From: Promethearchaeum sp.
GTDB taxonomy: Archaea; Asgardarchaeota; Lokiarchaeia; Sigyniarchaeales; Promethearchaeaceae
Direction: 5' to 3'
Assembly (NCBI GenBank): GCA_030611625.1
Contig: JAUWPK010000173.1
Span: forward strand, 1 to 7,711
Length of the DNA: 7,711 nucleotides
In this document: in pieces, positions 1 to 6,265 of the stretch
How the letters are laid out: each line of letters opens with the position of its first letter
Numbering within the stretch: position 1 is the stretch's first letter
Position numbers and translations under genes: made by a program
Notes under the pieces: generated by a model
The model's database searches: none
Told to the model about the DNA's origin: nothing
What the model saw: only the letters and a program-made list of their open reading frames with translations

Positions 1-1
1 T

Positions 2-10
2 TTTAAAATC
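2..10 (+). promoter_or_regulatory. Possible TATA element for the first gene
   Basis: The sequence TTTAAAATC lies about 25-32 nt before the ATG at 34. That spacing fits an archaeal TATA box driving a leaderless or nearly leaderless transcript. The window edge hides any upstream BRE. The whole region is AT-rich, so this is a weak call. Confidence 0.3.
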
Positions 11-33
11 AATAAGTGGATAGATGAAAAAAA

Positions 34-657
34 ATGTATATATGCATTTCTTCTGATAAACCTTCAAAAACACAAATGGAAATAATAGATTTTTGTAAAG
101 GATCAAGGAGAATTGTATTTGATCTTGATAAAAAGAGCGATTTTTATAAAGCTAAGAGAACACTAACACCTAAAGGACTTAAGAAAAGAAGAAAGAAAAA
201 TAACAAGAGCAATCAAAAGTTAATTCAACGAACTATAACACAAACATTAGATTCATTTTTTAAAATCGATATTCCGAAAATTAAAACCCATGAAAATTTA
301 AAGCCCAAAACAAAAGAAGTAATCAAAAATAAAATAATTATTGAAGATTTTGTAATTCAAGAGTTTGGAACATCAGGAAATCTCGAAGTTATTTGCCCAT
401 TCTGCCAAGATATAATTAATTTTGAATATTTTAATCTTGAAGAAAAAAAGAAGAGAGCAACGCGTATTTGCTCATGTGATGCAATTGCACGAATAAGTAC
501 ACGAGCATTTAATAAAAAAATATTTTCAGATCTTAGAATTCAGAATGATTTTTTTGATAAATTCATTCAAAAAATTGAAAATGAGATACAAGATGAATTT
601 GGCAATCCAATTTTTACCTATGCTTTTCGAAACGACCAAAATATTCTAAAGGATTAA
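34..657 (+). CDS. Uncharacterised Lys-rich protein with possible zinc site and PIP-like motif
   Basis: I do not recognise the family of this 207-residue protein. The N-terminal 40 residues look folded. Residues 41-62 are a strongly basic, probably flexible stretch (TLTPKGLKKRRKKNNK). Residues 69-76 read TQTLDSFF, which resembles the PCNA-interacting (PIP) box Q-x-x-h-x-x-F-F but has Thr in place of the first Gln. A second folded part carries CPFC (Cys121, Cys124) and CSC (Cys146, Cys148), a plausible four-cysteine zinc site, followed by a charged helical C-terminus. The start is supported by an in-frame TGA at 25-27 directly upstream and by the TATA-like element. The gene ends 20 bp before the HD-domain dNTPase gene, so the two may form one transcription unit. 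A role in DNA replication or repair is inferred only from the motif and the neighbour. Confidence 0.75.
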   Translation: MYICISSDKPSKTQMEIIDFCKGSRRIVFDLDKKSDFYKAKRTLTPKGLKKRRKKNNKSNQKLIQRTITQTLDSFFKIDIPKIKTHENLKPKTKEVIKNKIIIEDFVIQEFGTSGNLEVICPFCQDIINFEYFNLEEKKKRATRICSCDAIARISTRAFNKKIFSDLRIQNDFFDKFIQKIENEIQDEFGNPIFTYAFRNDQNILKD

Positions 658-677
658 GAATAGATCTCATTAATACA

Positions 678-1880
678 ATGTCTTTACCTCCAAATATCTT
701 AAATCGAATTATTCAAGAAAATAATGAACGGGATGACCTAATTTTAGGGAAATTCGCTTATCCTAATAAATTGGCCAAAAGAAAACATAAAGAATTGATT
801 GATTATAGATCACCTTTTACAAGGGATGCAGATCGGATTATTCACAGTTTATCTTTTGCGCGTTATTTTGATAAAACTCAAGCTTTTTTCTGGGTTAATT
901 CTGATATTCACCAACGTCGAATGTTACATGTTCAATTGGTTTCAAAAATGGCGCGAGAATTAGCTATAGTTCTTAAACTAAATCAAGATTTGGTTGAAGC
1001 AATCGCATTGGGACATGATATTGGTCATGTTCCATTTGGTCATGATGGAGAAAGAATATTAAGTGGTCTTTGTAGAAAACATGGGATTGGTAGTTATTAC
1101 CATAATTTCGGCTCAATTCATTTCTTACAGGAAATTGAAATGCAAAATTTAACTCTTCCCGTAGTTGATGGAATTTTATGTCATAATGGGGAAAAACATG
1201 ATCGATTATTATATCCTTCTCATGTTGAACTCACTTGGGAAAATCATGAGAGAGAAATTCAAAAATTATTAGAAGGTAATGAAAAAAATATTTATCCTAA
1301 AACGCTAGAAGGATCATTAGTGCGTGTTGTAGATACAATAAGCTATATTTCAAGAGATATTTTAGATGCAGAACATATGGGTCTATTAAAATTTAGTGAT
1401 ATCCCTAGTTCAGTCCAGAAAATTTTAGGAAATACAAATCGAGGAATAATTAATAGCCTAATTTCCGATTTAATTAAAAATTCAATCGATTGTAATTATA
1501 TAGCATATAGTGAAGAAGTTTTTAATGCTTTAACCGAATTATATTCATTTAATCTAAATAAAATTTATCTCCATGAAGATAAATTGAAACCTCTTAAGAT
1601 AATTGAAAAAGCATTTGGTATCCTATGGGATAAGTATTATGATGATTTAATTCAAAAGAAAACTGAGTCGAAAATATATTTAGATCATCTGGAATTGAAT
1701 TTAAATCAAATAGGAACAAGGTTACCTGAAATCAATTCTTTGGAAAAATACCCGTATACGAATAAAACACCTGAAATAATTGTGCGCGACTTCTTGGCAG
1801 GGATGACAGACCAATATTTTTGGGAACTTGCAGGAGAGATTGACACATCTTTGGTTTTTCACCCAGAAACGATTTATTAA
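678..1880 (+). CDS. HD-domain dNTP triphosphohydrolase (dGTPase-like)
   Basis: This 400-residue protein belongs to the Dgt/SAMHD1-type HD superfamily, which hydrolyses dNTPs to deoxynucleosides and triphosphate and so limits the cytoplasmic dNTP pool. Family signatures appear in order: YRSPFTRDADRIIHS (43-57), DKTQAF (65-70), the first metal ligand His84 in RRMLHVQLV, the HD pair His113-Asp114 in LGHDIGHVPFGHDGE, YHNFGS (141-146), Asp219 in VRVVDTISY as the fourth metal ligand, and DFLAGMTDQY near the C-terminus (371-380). All four H..HD..D ligands are present, so it should be active. Length is usual for the shorter family members. The ATG at 678 leaves about 40 residues before the first conserved motif, as expected. 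It follows the zinc-site protein by 20 bp and may be co-transcribed. Substrate preference among dNTPs cannot be read from the sequence. Confidence 0.92.
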   Translation: MSLPPNILNRIIQENNERDDLILGKFAYPNKLAKRKHKELIDYRSPFTRDADRIIHSLSFARYFDKTQAFFWVNSDIHQRRMLHVQLVSKMARELAIVLKLNQDLVEAIALGHDIGHVPFGHDGERILSGLCRKHGIGSYYHNFGSIHFLQEIEMQNLTLPVVDGILCHNGEKHDRLLYPSHVELTWENHEREIQKLLEGNEKNIYPKTLEGSLVRVVDTISYISRDILDAEHMGLLKFSDIPSSVQKILGNTNRGIINSLISDLIKNSIDCNYIAYSEEVFNALTELYSFNLNKIYLHEDKLKPLKIIEKAFGILWDKYYDDLIQKKTESKIYLDHLELNLNQIGTRLPEINSLEKYPYTNKTPEIIVRDFLAGMTDQYFWELAGEIDTSLVFHPETIY

Positions 1881-1924
1881 AAATAATAATAATAACTCCT
1901 TCTTAGCAGAAACAAATATAAATA

Positions 1925-1936
1925 TAAAAATATATA
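1925..1936 (+). promoter_or_regulatory. TATA-like promoter element of the 48-residue gene
   Basis: AAAAATATATA lies about 18-28 nt before the ATG at 1954, the usual archaeal TATA position for a leaderless transcript. The flanking gap (1881-1953) is almost pure A/T and includes a short AAT run (about 1882-1895), so position is the main support. Confidence 0.4.
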
Positions 1937-1953
1937 CTGTCTATATATTGATT

Positions 1954-2100
1954 ATGGCGTCCCAATCAAATATTCCAAAAATCCTCTCATCTTATGGCAC
2001 TGCTAAATCAGAAGATCCTGAATATGAAAAATTGGTTACAGACTCGTATGCAAAATCTAGAAAACAAATGCAGAAATCCTTCAATTCGCGATTTTATTAA
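1954..2100 (+). CDS. Small uncharacterised protein (48 residues)
   Basis: This short frame starts MASQSNIPKILSSYG and ends KSFNSRFY. It has no membrane segment, signal peptide or cysteine. It is rich in Ser, Lys and Tyr, and its second half (about residues 20-42, DPEYEKLV...KQMQKS) looks helical and amphipathic. The frame stays open upstream to an ATG at 1828, but that longer version would overlap the end of the dNTPase gene and add a low-complexity Asn/Ile-rich segment translated from the AT-rich spacer. The start at 1954 is therefore preferred. A TATA-like element at the right distance supports a separate transcript. No function is assigned, and the frame is short enough that it may not be a gene. 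Confidence 0.5.
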   Translation: MASQSNIPKILSSYGTAKSEDPEYEKLVTDSYAKSRKQMQKSFNSRFY

Positions 2101-2174
2101 GAATACCTAATTGTTATTTAAAATGGTTTGACCAAATGTTTTATTTTATAGATACTGATATGCTAATTGCAATA

Positions 2175-3194
2175 TTACATGAAATTTTTTAGAATATGTT
2201 TCACATTTGTTGAAGTTAAAACCCCGTTTCGCTTTAAATCTTTAAGAACCTCTTTAACAAAAAGCATTCTATTCTCCAAATCATTTTTTTGTGCGTTATT
2301 TACATGATTAATGGTATGATCAATTATTTCTGCAATATTTTTAGAGCTAAGGGTTTTATATTGAGGGTCAATCATTGGGGGTCTCCAATTTTCCATAATT
2401 CTATTTTTGATTAAATTTTCGTATTCTTGATTTATTTCAAAACCAATTCCCTTTCTCTTTGTTAATCGCGCAATTTTTAAAGTGGTTCCGGATCCTAAAA
2501 ACGGATCTAAAACCGTTTCCCCTTCAATAGTGTGCATTTTTATAAGTCGATAAGGAATATCCTCTGGAAAAGGGGCACTGTGCCCAAATTTATTTTCTCC
2601 TTTCGGATTTATTTTAATTACAGGCGATATATCATCCCAAATCATTCGAACCGCCCAATGTCGCCATTCATCCTTTGATAATTGTGATTTTGAAAGTAAT
2701 GTTTTATTTTCAATCTTTCTGGTTTTACCTGGCTTTACAAAGGTAAATATTTGCTCGAACGCTGTATTGACCGCTATATTTGTCGGTTTTGGATAAGAAC
2801 CCCAGGAAACATTGTTAATATAGGGTGCCTTATTCCAATAAACCATACCACTAAGAAATAAACCCTGCTCAAACATGAATTTTTCAATATCAAACATAAT
2901 ATTTTTAATTATTCTTCTATTAAAGCCCGATTTATCTGCGGAAATTGGTAAGGGTTGCACGTTAATTGAAATTTTCCCGTTAGGTTGTAAGACACGAATA
3001 CATTCTGTCCAAACTCTGTTTAAAGCCTCGATATACTCTTGATATGATTGATTAAACCCGATTTGAGTAGAACCATAGTCTCTAACATTCCAATATGGAG
3101 GAGAAGTTACAACAAGGGTAACAGATTCATTTGGGATCTGGTGCATGTTTTCCGATGTTGAAAAGAACACTTCTTGATTATGAATTTTGAACAT
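2175..3194 (-). CDS. Site-specific DNA methyltransferase, beta class (probably cytosine-N4)
   Basis: This 339-residue amino-methyltransferase transfers a methyl group from S-adenosylmethionine to an exocyclic base amine in DNA. The catalytic motif IV, TSPPYW, comes first (30-35). The AdoMet-binding motif I, LDPFLGSGTT, comes near the C-terminus (229-238), followed by GIGFEINQEY (249-258) with the acidic residue that binds the AdoMet ribose. This order defines the beta group. SPPY rather than DPPY is typical of N4-cytosine enzymes, although some N6-adenine enzymes also have it. Other family blocks are WGSYPKPTN (131-139) and HSAPFPEDIPYRLI (205-218). The protein is complete with no broken motif. 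No restriction endonuclease or specificity subunit is seen in the window, so it may be an orphan methyltransferase. The recognition site cannot be read from the sequence. Confidence 0.93.
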   Translation of the reverse strand: MFKIHNQEVFFSTSENMHQIPNESVTLVVTSPPYWNVRDYGSTQIGFNQSYQEYIEALNRVWTECIRVLQPNGKISINVQPLPISADKSGFNRRIIKNIMFDIEKFMFEQGLFLSGMVYWNKAPYINNVSWGSYPKPTNIAVNTAFEQIFTFVKPGKTRKIENKTLLSKSQLSKDEWRHWAVRMIWDDISPVIKINPKGENKFGHSAPFPEDIPYRLIKMHTIEGETVLDPFLGSGTTLKIARLTKRKGIGFEINQEYENLIKNRIMENWRPPMIDPQYKTLSSKNIAEIIDHTINHVNNAQKNDLENRMLFVKEVLKDLKRNGVLTSTNVKHILKNFM

Positions 3195-3210
3195 TTTCCT
3201 TTATTCAAAT

Positions 3211-3220
3211 AATTATATAA
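3211..3220 (-). promoter_or_regulatory. TATA-like promoter element of the methyltransferase gene
   Basis: On the minus strand TTATATAATT lies about 17-26 nt before the ATG at 3194, suiting a leaderless or very short 5' leader. An AAGGA stretch sits only 4 nt before the ATG, too close for a good ribosome-binding site. The element lies in the 110-bp divergent spacer shared with carS. Confidence 0.45.
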
Positions 3221-3280
3221 CTTTTTTAGTAAATAAATCAATAATAAAATATTATTTATTTCCAAAGATTTGTAGAATTG

Positions 3281-3290
3281 TAAAAATAAC
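3281..3290 (+). promoter_or_regulatory. Possible TATA element for carS
   Basis: TAAAAATAAC lies about 15-24 nt before the ATG at 3305. A second AT-rich candidate, AAAATATTATTTATT (3246-3260), sits further upstream. Either could serve the + strand side of the divergent spacer. The call rests on position and composition only, but it does favour transcription beginning before codon 1 of the longer reading frame. Confidence 0.3.
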
Positions 3291-3304
3291 TTAGTTGGGC
3301 AAAA

Positions 3305-4036
3305 ATGAGGAAAATCTCACTAGATGCTAATATTAATCCCGCAGATATTAGAAAAGAAAAAAGATTTGTGGCTTTGATTACGGCTTCATTATTTATTTAC
3401 ATTTTAATTTGGAGTCTCGTTTATTCGTTTTTTGATGCTATTGCAATAATGTGATTATCCTTTCTTATTTTAGTACCCGCATTTGTTACCAATGGGAGTA
3501 TGGTTTTGTGTGGCAAAATAAACCGCGTCAAGCGATTTCCTATAGATAATGGTAAAACATTCAAAGATGGAGAAAGAATCTTTGGAGATGGAAAATCTTG
3601 GAACGGTTTTATAGGAGGTTGGATTACAGGATTTCTAATTTCGGCTTCAATATGTTGGTTTTTCTTTCTTAAAATATATGAAGCAGAAAATTATACTATG
3701 TTTTCATTTGTCGATAAAAAGCTAGATCTACAGGATTTTATTAGTGCTGCATTAAATCCTACAACGTACTGGTTAAGTCAATGTTTTATTGCTTTAGGTT
3801 CCCCTGTTGGTGATTTAATAGGGAGTTTCTTCAAGCGAAGGAAAAAAATTAAGCGTGGTGAAGTTTTTTTGGGCTTGGACCAAATTGATTTTGTCTTATG
3901 TTCGAGTTTAATAGCATGCATTTGGTATCCTTATAGTTGGTATTTCTGGATTTTTGTTCTATTAATAACCCCAATATTAACTGCACTAGCAAATTGGGTT
4001 GGATATTTAATGGGTAAAAAAGATGTCCCTTGGTAA
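3305..4036 (+). CDS. carS: CDP-archaeol synthase (CarS), interrupted by in-frame TGA at codon 50
   Basis: CarS (EC 2.7.7.67) is an integral membrane enzyme that joins CTP to digeranylgeranylglyceryl phosphate, giving the CDP-activated precursor of archaeal polar lipids. Diagnostic blocks are FPIDNGKTFKDGERIFGDGKSWNGFIGG (split here as FPIDNGKTFKDG at 78-89 and RIFGDGKSWNGFIGG at 91-105), SPVGDLIGSFFKRR, RGEVFLGLDQIDFVL and the C-terminal KKDVPW. The ATG at 3500 (codon 66) would miss the family's first membrane helix. The same frame runs back to an ATG at 3305 and supplies it: LSFLILVPAFVTNGSMVL (51-68) matches the usual LLPAYVAN-type segment. Codon 50, just before it, is TGA, where a Trp is common in relatives. 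The extension also adds a hydrophobic helix (about 22-43). Nonsense mutation, sequencing error, readthrough and initiation at 3500 all remain possible. Confidence 0.88.
3452..3454 (+). other. carS: In-frame TGA codon within carS
   Basis: The context reads GCA ATA ATG TGA TTA TCC TTT. The frame from the ATG at 3305 and the CarS core from 3500 are the same (195 nt apart), so one TGA is all that separates them. There is no ATG, GTG or TTG in frame between this codon and 3500. Roughly thirty Trp codons elsewhere in the window are all TGG, which argues against general reassignment of TGA to Trp. Confidence 0.9.
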
Positions 4037-4040
4037 TATT

Positions 4041-4547
4041 CTAATTATCTGAATCACAATACGCACATATCTTTTGAGATTCCTTTAATTCAGCACCACA
4101 ATAAGGGCAATAATGTTTTTCAACATTTATTTCTGGATTATCTAAAATACTATCAATTCTTTGAGCAATTTCCAAAATTTTTGGAGTTTTTTGATTTTGA
4201 AATTTAACATGTTCGATATTCATGCTTTCTGCCCATTTTTTCATAATTTCATCAGGAAATTTCCATACCGCTCCTTTTCCAAGTATACTAAATTTGACTT
4301 CTACTGAAACTAAGGTAACTTTTTCATCTGGAAGATAACCAAATTTTAGTTTAAAAGTTTGACCTCCCGAAGATCCATAAAATTTCATAGTCAGTCCATG
4401 TTTAAAAATAAAAACTCGGCTTAAATTATTCGCAGAAATCTCTTGTTCGATTATTTTTCCGTTTCGGTTATTCCAAAACATAGCATTTTTAGACCAAATT
4501 TCGTCTATATCCATATTTACAATATAACATCCAAATTTTTTTGGCAT
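4041..4547 (-). CDS. Uncharacterised protein with C-terminal zinc ribbon
   Basis: I do not recognise the main domain of this 168-residue protein. Residues 1-90 look like a beta-rich fold (alternating strands such as LSRVFIFKHG and VTLVSVEVKF) followed by a helix (FPDEIMKKWAESM), which could be a helix-grip-type domain, but that is speculative. The C-terminus is a short zinc ribbon, CPYC-x10-CAYC (Cys147, 150, 161, 164), of the kind found at the ends of many archaeal proteins. The ATG at 4547 is preferred because a TATA-like element is centred about 30 nt upstream. An in-frame GTG at 4559 would add four residues (MEKI), and its GTGGA could instead act as a weak ribosome-binding site. The gene converges on carS with 4 bp between the stop codons, so the two transcripts probably overlap at their 3' ends. 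It ends in TAG. Confidence 0.8.
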   Translation of the reverse strand: MPKKFGCYIVNMDIDEIWSKNAMFWNNRNGKIIEQEISANNLSRVFIFKHGLTMKFYGSSGGQTFKLKFGYLPDEKVTLVSVEVKFSILGKGAVWKFPDEIMKKWAESMNIEHVKFQNQKTPKILEIAQRIDSILDNPEINVEKHYCPYCGAELKESQKICAYCDSDN

Positions 4548-4570
4548 AATTTTTTCCACTATTTGAACTA

Positions 4571-4585
4571 AAATAAATATATTAA
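4571..4585 (-). promoter_or_regulatory. TATA-like promoter element of the zinc-ribbon gene
   Basis: On the minus strand TTAATATATTTATTT lies about 24-38 nt before the ATG at 4547, matching an archaeal TATA box. The spacing favours that ATG over the GTG at 4559. It implies the gene can be transcribed separately from the aminotransferase-like gene upstream. Confidence 0.4.
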
Positions 4586-4651
4586 TTTCAAATCTTACAA
4601 CTTAGTATCAATATTTATCTTTTCAAGAAGCCATTTTTTGTCTGTTTAGTT

Positions 4652-6244
4652 TTATTTCTTCAAATTTTTAAAATAAAACCAATGCAAAGAATCAAGATTT
4701 TTATCCTCAAATTCAGAAAACTCATCAGAAAAGACAAGTTCAGTATTTATTGCTAAGTAATTTGCTTTTTGAATATATTTTTCATAATCTTCTTGTTTAT
4801 CTCTTTTTTCTTGATCAATATCGTGGTTTTCGAGATCTGTATTAAAAATTTCAAGTAATGAGAGATCTCCAATCAAATCATGGTTTTCTTCTTTCTCAAA
4901 TTTAATATGCGCCCATTCACCTGTAATTAAATCAAATTCGTAATCAGGAATGAAGAGATATCCGTGATTTGCAATGAATTCGATGATATCACAAATATAA
5001 TCTATATCAAGCTCCGAAAGAATGTAGTGCAAATTTAAATAAACCCAACCAGGATTTAGACCTTTATAACCTTGTTTAATTTCGAATTCTAGTAAATTAA
5101 GATCGATCTTCTCTGGGATTTGGATATTATGTTCATAAAATTCACCATAATGTCTTATACTTGCTTGAACTCCAAATAGATCATTTAGTAATTTCGCAAC
5201 AAAGCCTTGATGTAAGTATTTCTTCTTATATCTGATCATAATAGAAAAGAATGGAATTTTTTTGCCCTTAATTTCATTTTTCAATATTATAATACTTTTA
5301 TTGCGAGATAAACGATCATACGCCTTTTTAAAGTATAATTCTTCAGTCTTTTCAATTTCATCAGATAAGGTTGTTTGTGTAGAAATTGCCAATGCAGCCT
5401 TTATTAATTGAAATATAGAATTTGGTGTTAATTTTGTTAGTAATGGAGAATTTGACCTTGAAATTATGACATCTGGTTTAATCATAAGTATTCCAGTTGA
5501 ATTTAAACCCCCAATAAAATTATTACCGTTTACAAAAAGAGCATCTACCGATTCTTCGATTTGAACATAAGGGGCAAATGAACTATAATCGATGTATGAG
5601 AATGCATCATATTTATGCAAAATGTTGGTTATTTTTTGAAGTGAGAATTTCTTTCCACTGATTTCTGAACCCGCACTAAAAATCCCCACTTTCAATTTTC
5701 CCTTGTATTTTTTGCTTGATAATTTTGCTTCCAAATCCTTAAGATCAATATCTCCATCACCATTTGGTTCCAAATTAATTTCAATAATTTCAGCGAAGCT
5801 ATTATCCAAAATTTCTTTATATAAATGTCTTTCAAATGGACCTATGAAAAATGTGGGCTTTTCAGTATACAATTGGTTTCGGTCAGGACAATTGCGAATA
5901 CCAAGAATTTCTTGGAATTTCTGGATAGAATTTGTTGGATCTACACCTGTTGGAACAATAATACAATCATCATCAGCATTGAAAACTGATTTGATTATAT
6001 ATTCGGCTTGTTGTAGTAATTTTGTTAGAATTTTTTCTGTTATATTTCCAGAATTAATTGATATTGCATGAATCTTTTGGATACGTTGAATATATCTTTC
6101 AATAAACCGCAAAGCACTCCCAGAAGAGGTGTAATCTGTATAAATTAAGTTACGTTTTCCAAAAGGAGTCTCAAATAATAAGTTTTTACCGATTATTTGC
6201 TCCCGAATAAACTCAAGGTTAATTTTTTGCTTCACAGTTATCAC
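4652..6244 (-). CDS. Class V aminotransferase-fold protein lacking the PLP lysine (probable pseudoenzyme)
   Basis: This 530-residue protein is a full-length but diverged member of a cysteine-desulfurase-like class V aminotransferase family. Family blocks are TPFGKRNLIYTDYTSSGSALRFIE (pieces TPFGKRNLIYTDY 26-38 and SGSALRFIE 41-49), IGPFERH (134-140), FSAGSEISG (189-197), YIDYSSFAPYV (217-227), FIGG..STGILMIKP (243-257), NDLFGVQA (354-361), LNPGWVYLNLHYILSE (396-411) and IPDYEFDLITGEW (432-444). Asp219, which contacts the PLP ring nitrogen, is kept. The lysine that should bind PLP (usual SPHKF) is Asn242 in NGNNF. The stacking His of the EHH motif is Arg139, the NTHT-like loop is degraded, and the GSGAT-like phosphate loop reads GVDPT. 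Desulfurase or transaminase activity is therefore unlikely. The start is GTG (6244 or 6235), since there is no earlier ATG and a TAA lies at 6254-6256. The C-terminal tail (about 445-530) is acidic and charged. Confidence 0.87.
   Translation of the reverse strand: MITVKQKINLEFIREQIIGKNLLFETPFGKRNLIYTDYTSSGSALRFIERYIQRIQKIHAISINSGNITEKILTKLLQQAEYIIKSVFNADDDCIIVPTGVDPTNSIQKFQEILGIRNCPDRNQLYTEKPTFFIGPFERHLYKEILDNSFAEIIEINLEPNGDGDIDLKDLEAKLSSKKYKGKLKVGIFSAGSEISGKKFSLQKITNILHKYDAFSYIDYSSFAPYVQIEESVDALFVNGNNFIGGLNSTGILMIKPDVIISRSNSPLLTKLTPNSIFQLIKAALAISTQTTLSDEIEKTEELYFKKAYDRLSRNKSIIILKNEIKGKKIPFFSIMIRYKKKYLHQGFVAKLLNDLFGVQASIRHYGEFYEHNIQIPEKIDLNLLEFEIKQGYKGLNPGWVYLNLHYILSELDIDYICDIIEFIANHGYLFIPDYEFDLITGEWAHIKFEKEENHDLIGDLSLLEIFNTDLENHDIDQEKRDKQEDYEKYIQKANYLAINTELVFSDEFSEFEDKNLDSLHWFYFKNLKK
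5519..5521 (-). other. Asn codon at the expected PLP-lysine position
   Basis: Codon 242 of the aminotransferase-fold gene is AAT (Asn) where relatives have the Schiff-base lysine of the S-P-H-K-F motif. The preceding residue is also Asn instead of His. The match of the following FIGG...TG-hydrophobic block fixes the alignment, and there is no neighbouring Lys that could substitute. Confidence 0.75.
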
Positions 6245-6265
6245 AAATATAATTTAAAATAGGCT

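Noticed and set aside
2..85. Open stretch in the second frame at the left edge, possibly the end of an upstream gene
   Set aside because: Only 27 codons are visible, with no recognisable motif, and it overlaps the start of the better-supported gene at 34.
1882..1895. Short AAT repeat after the dNTPase gene
   Set aside because: About four units in an AT-rich spacer is expected by chance, and no further copies with a defined spacing were seen.
1828..1953. N-terminal extension of the 48-residue gene from the ATG at 1828
   Set aside because: It would overlap the conserved end of the dNTPase gene and translate an AT-rich spacer into low-complexity Asn/Ile sequence.
2101..2174. Possible terminator between the two convergent genes (T-rich run near 2138-2150)
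   Set aside because: The T runs are short and interrupted, no stem was found, and similar tracts occur throughout the window.
3305..4036. Selenoprotein interpretation of the carS TGA
   Set aside because: CarS is not a known selenoprotein family, the codon lies at the start of a membrane helix where relatives have hydrophobic or Trp residues, and no SECIS-like hairpin was recognised. It is kept only as a point to check.
5703..6071. 122-residue open frame on the plus strand
   Set aside because: It lies antisense inside the well-supported aminotransferase-fold gene, has no family resemblance, and its sequence is what the reverse of that gene gives by chance.
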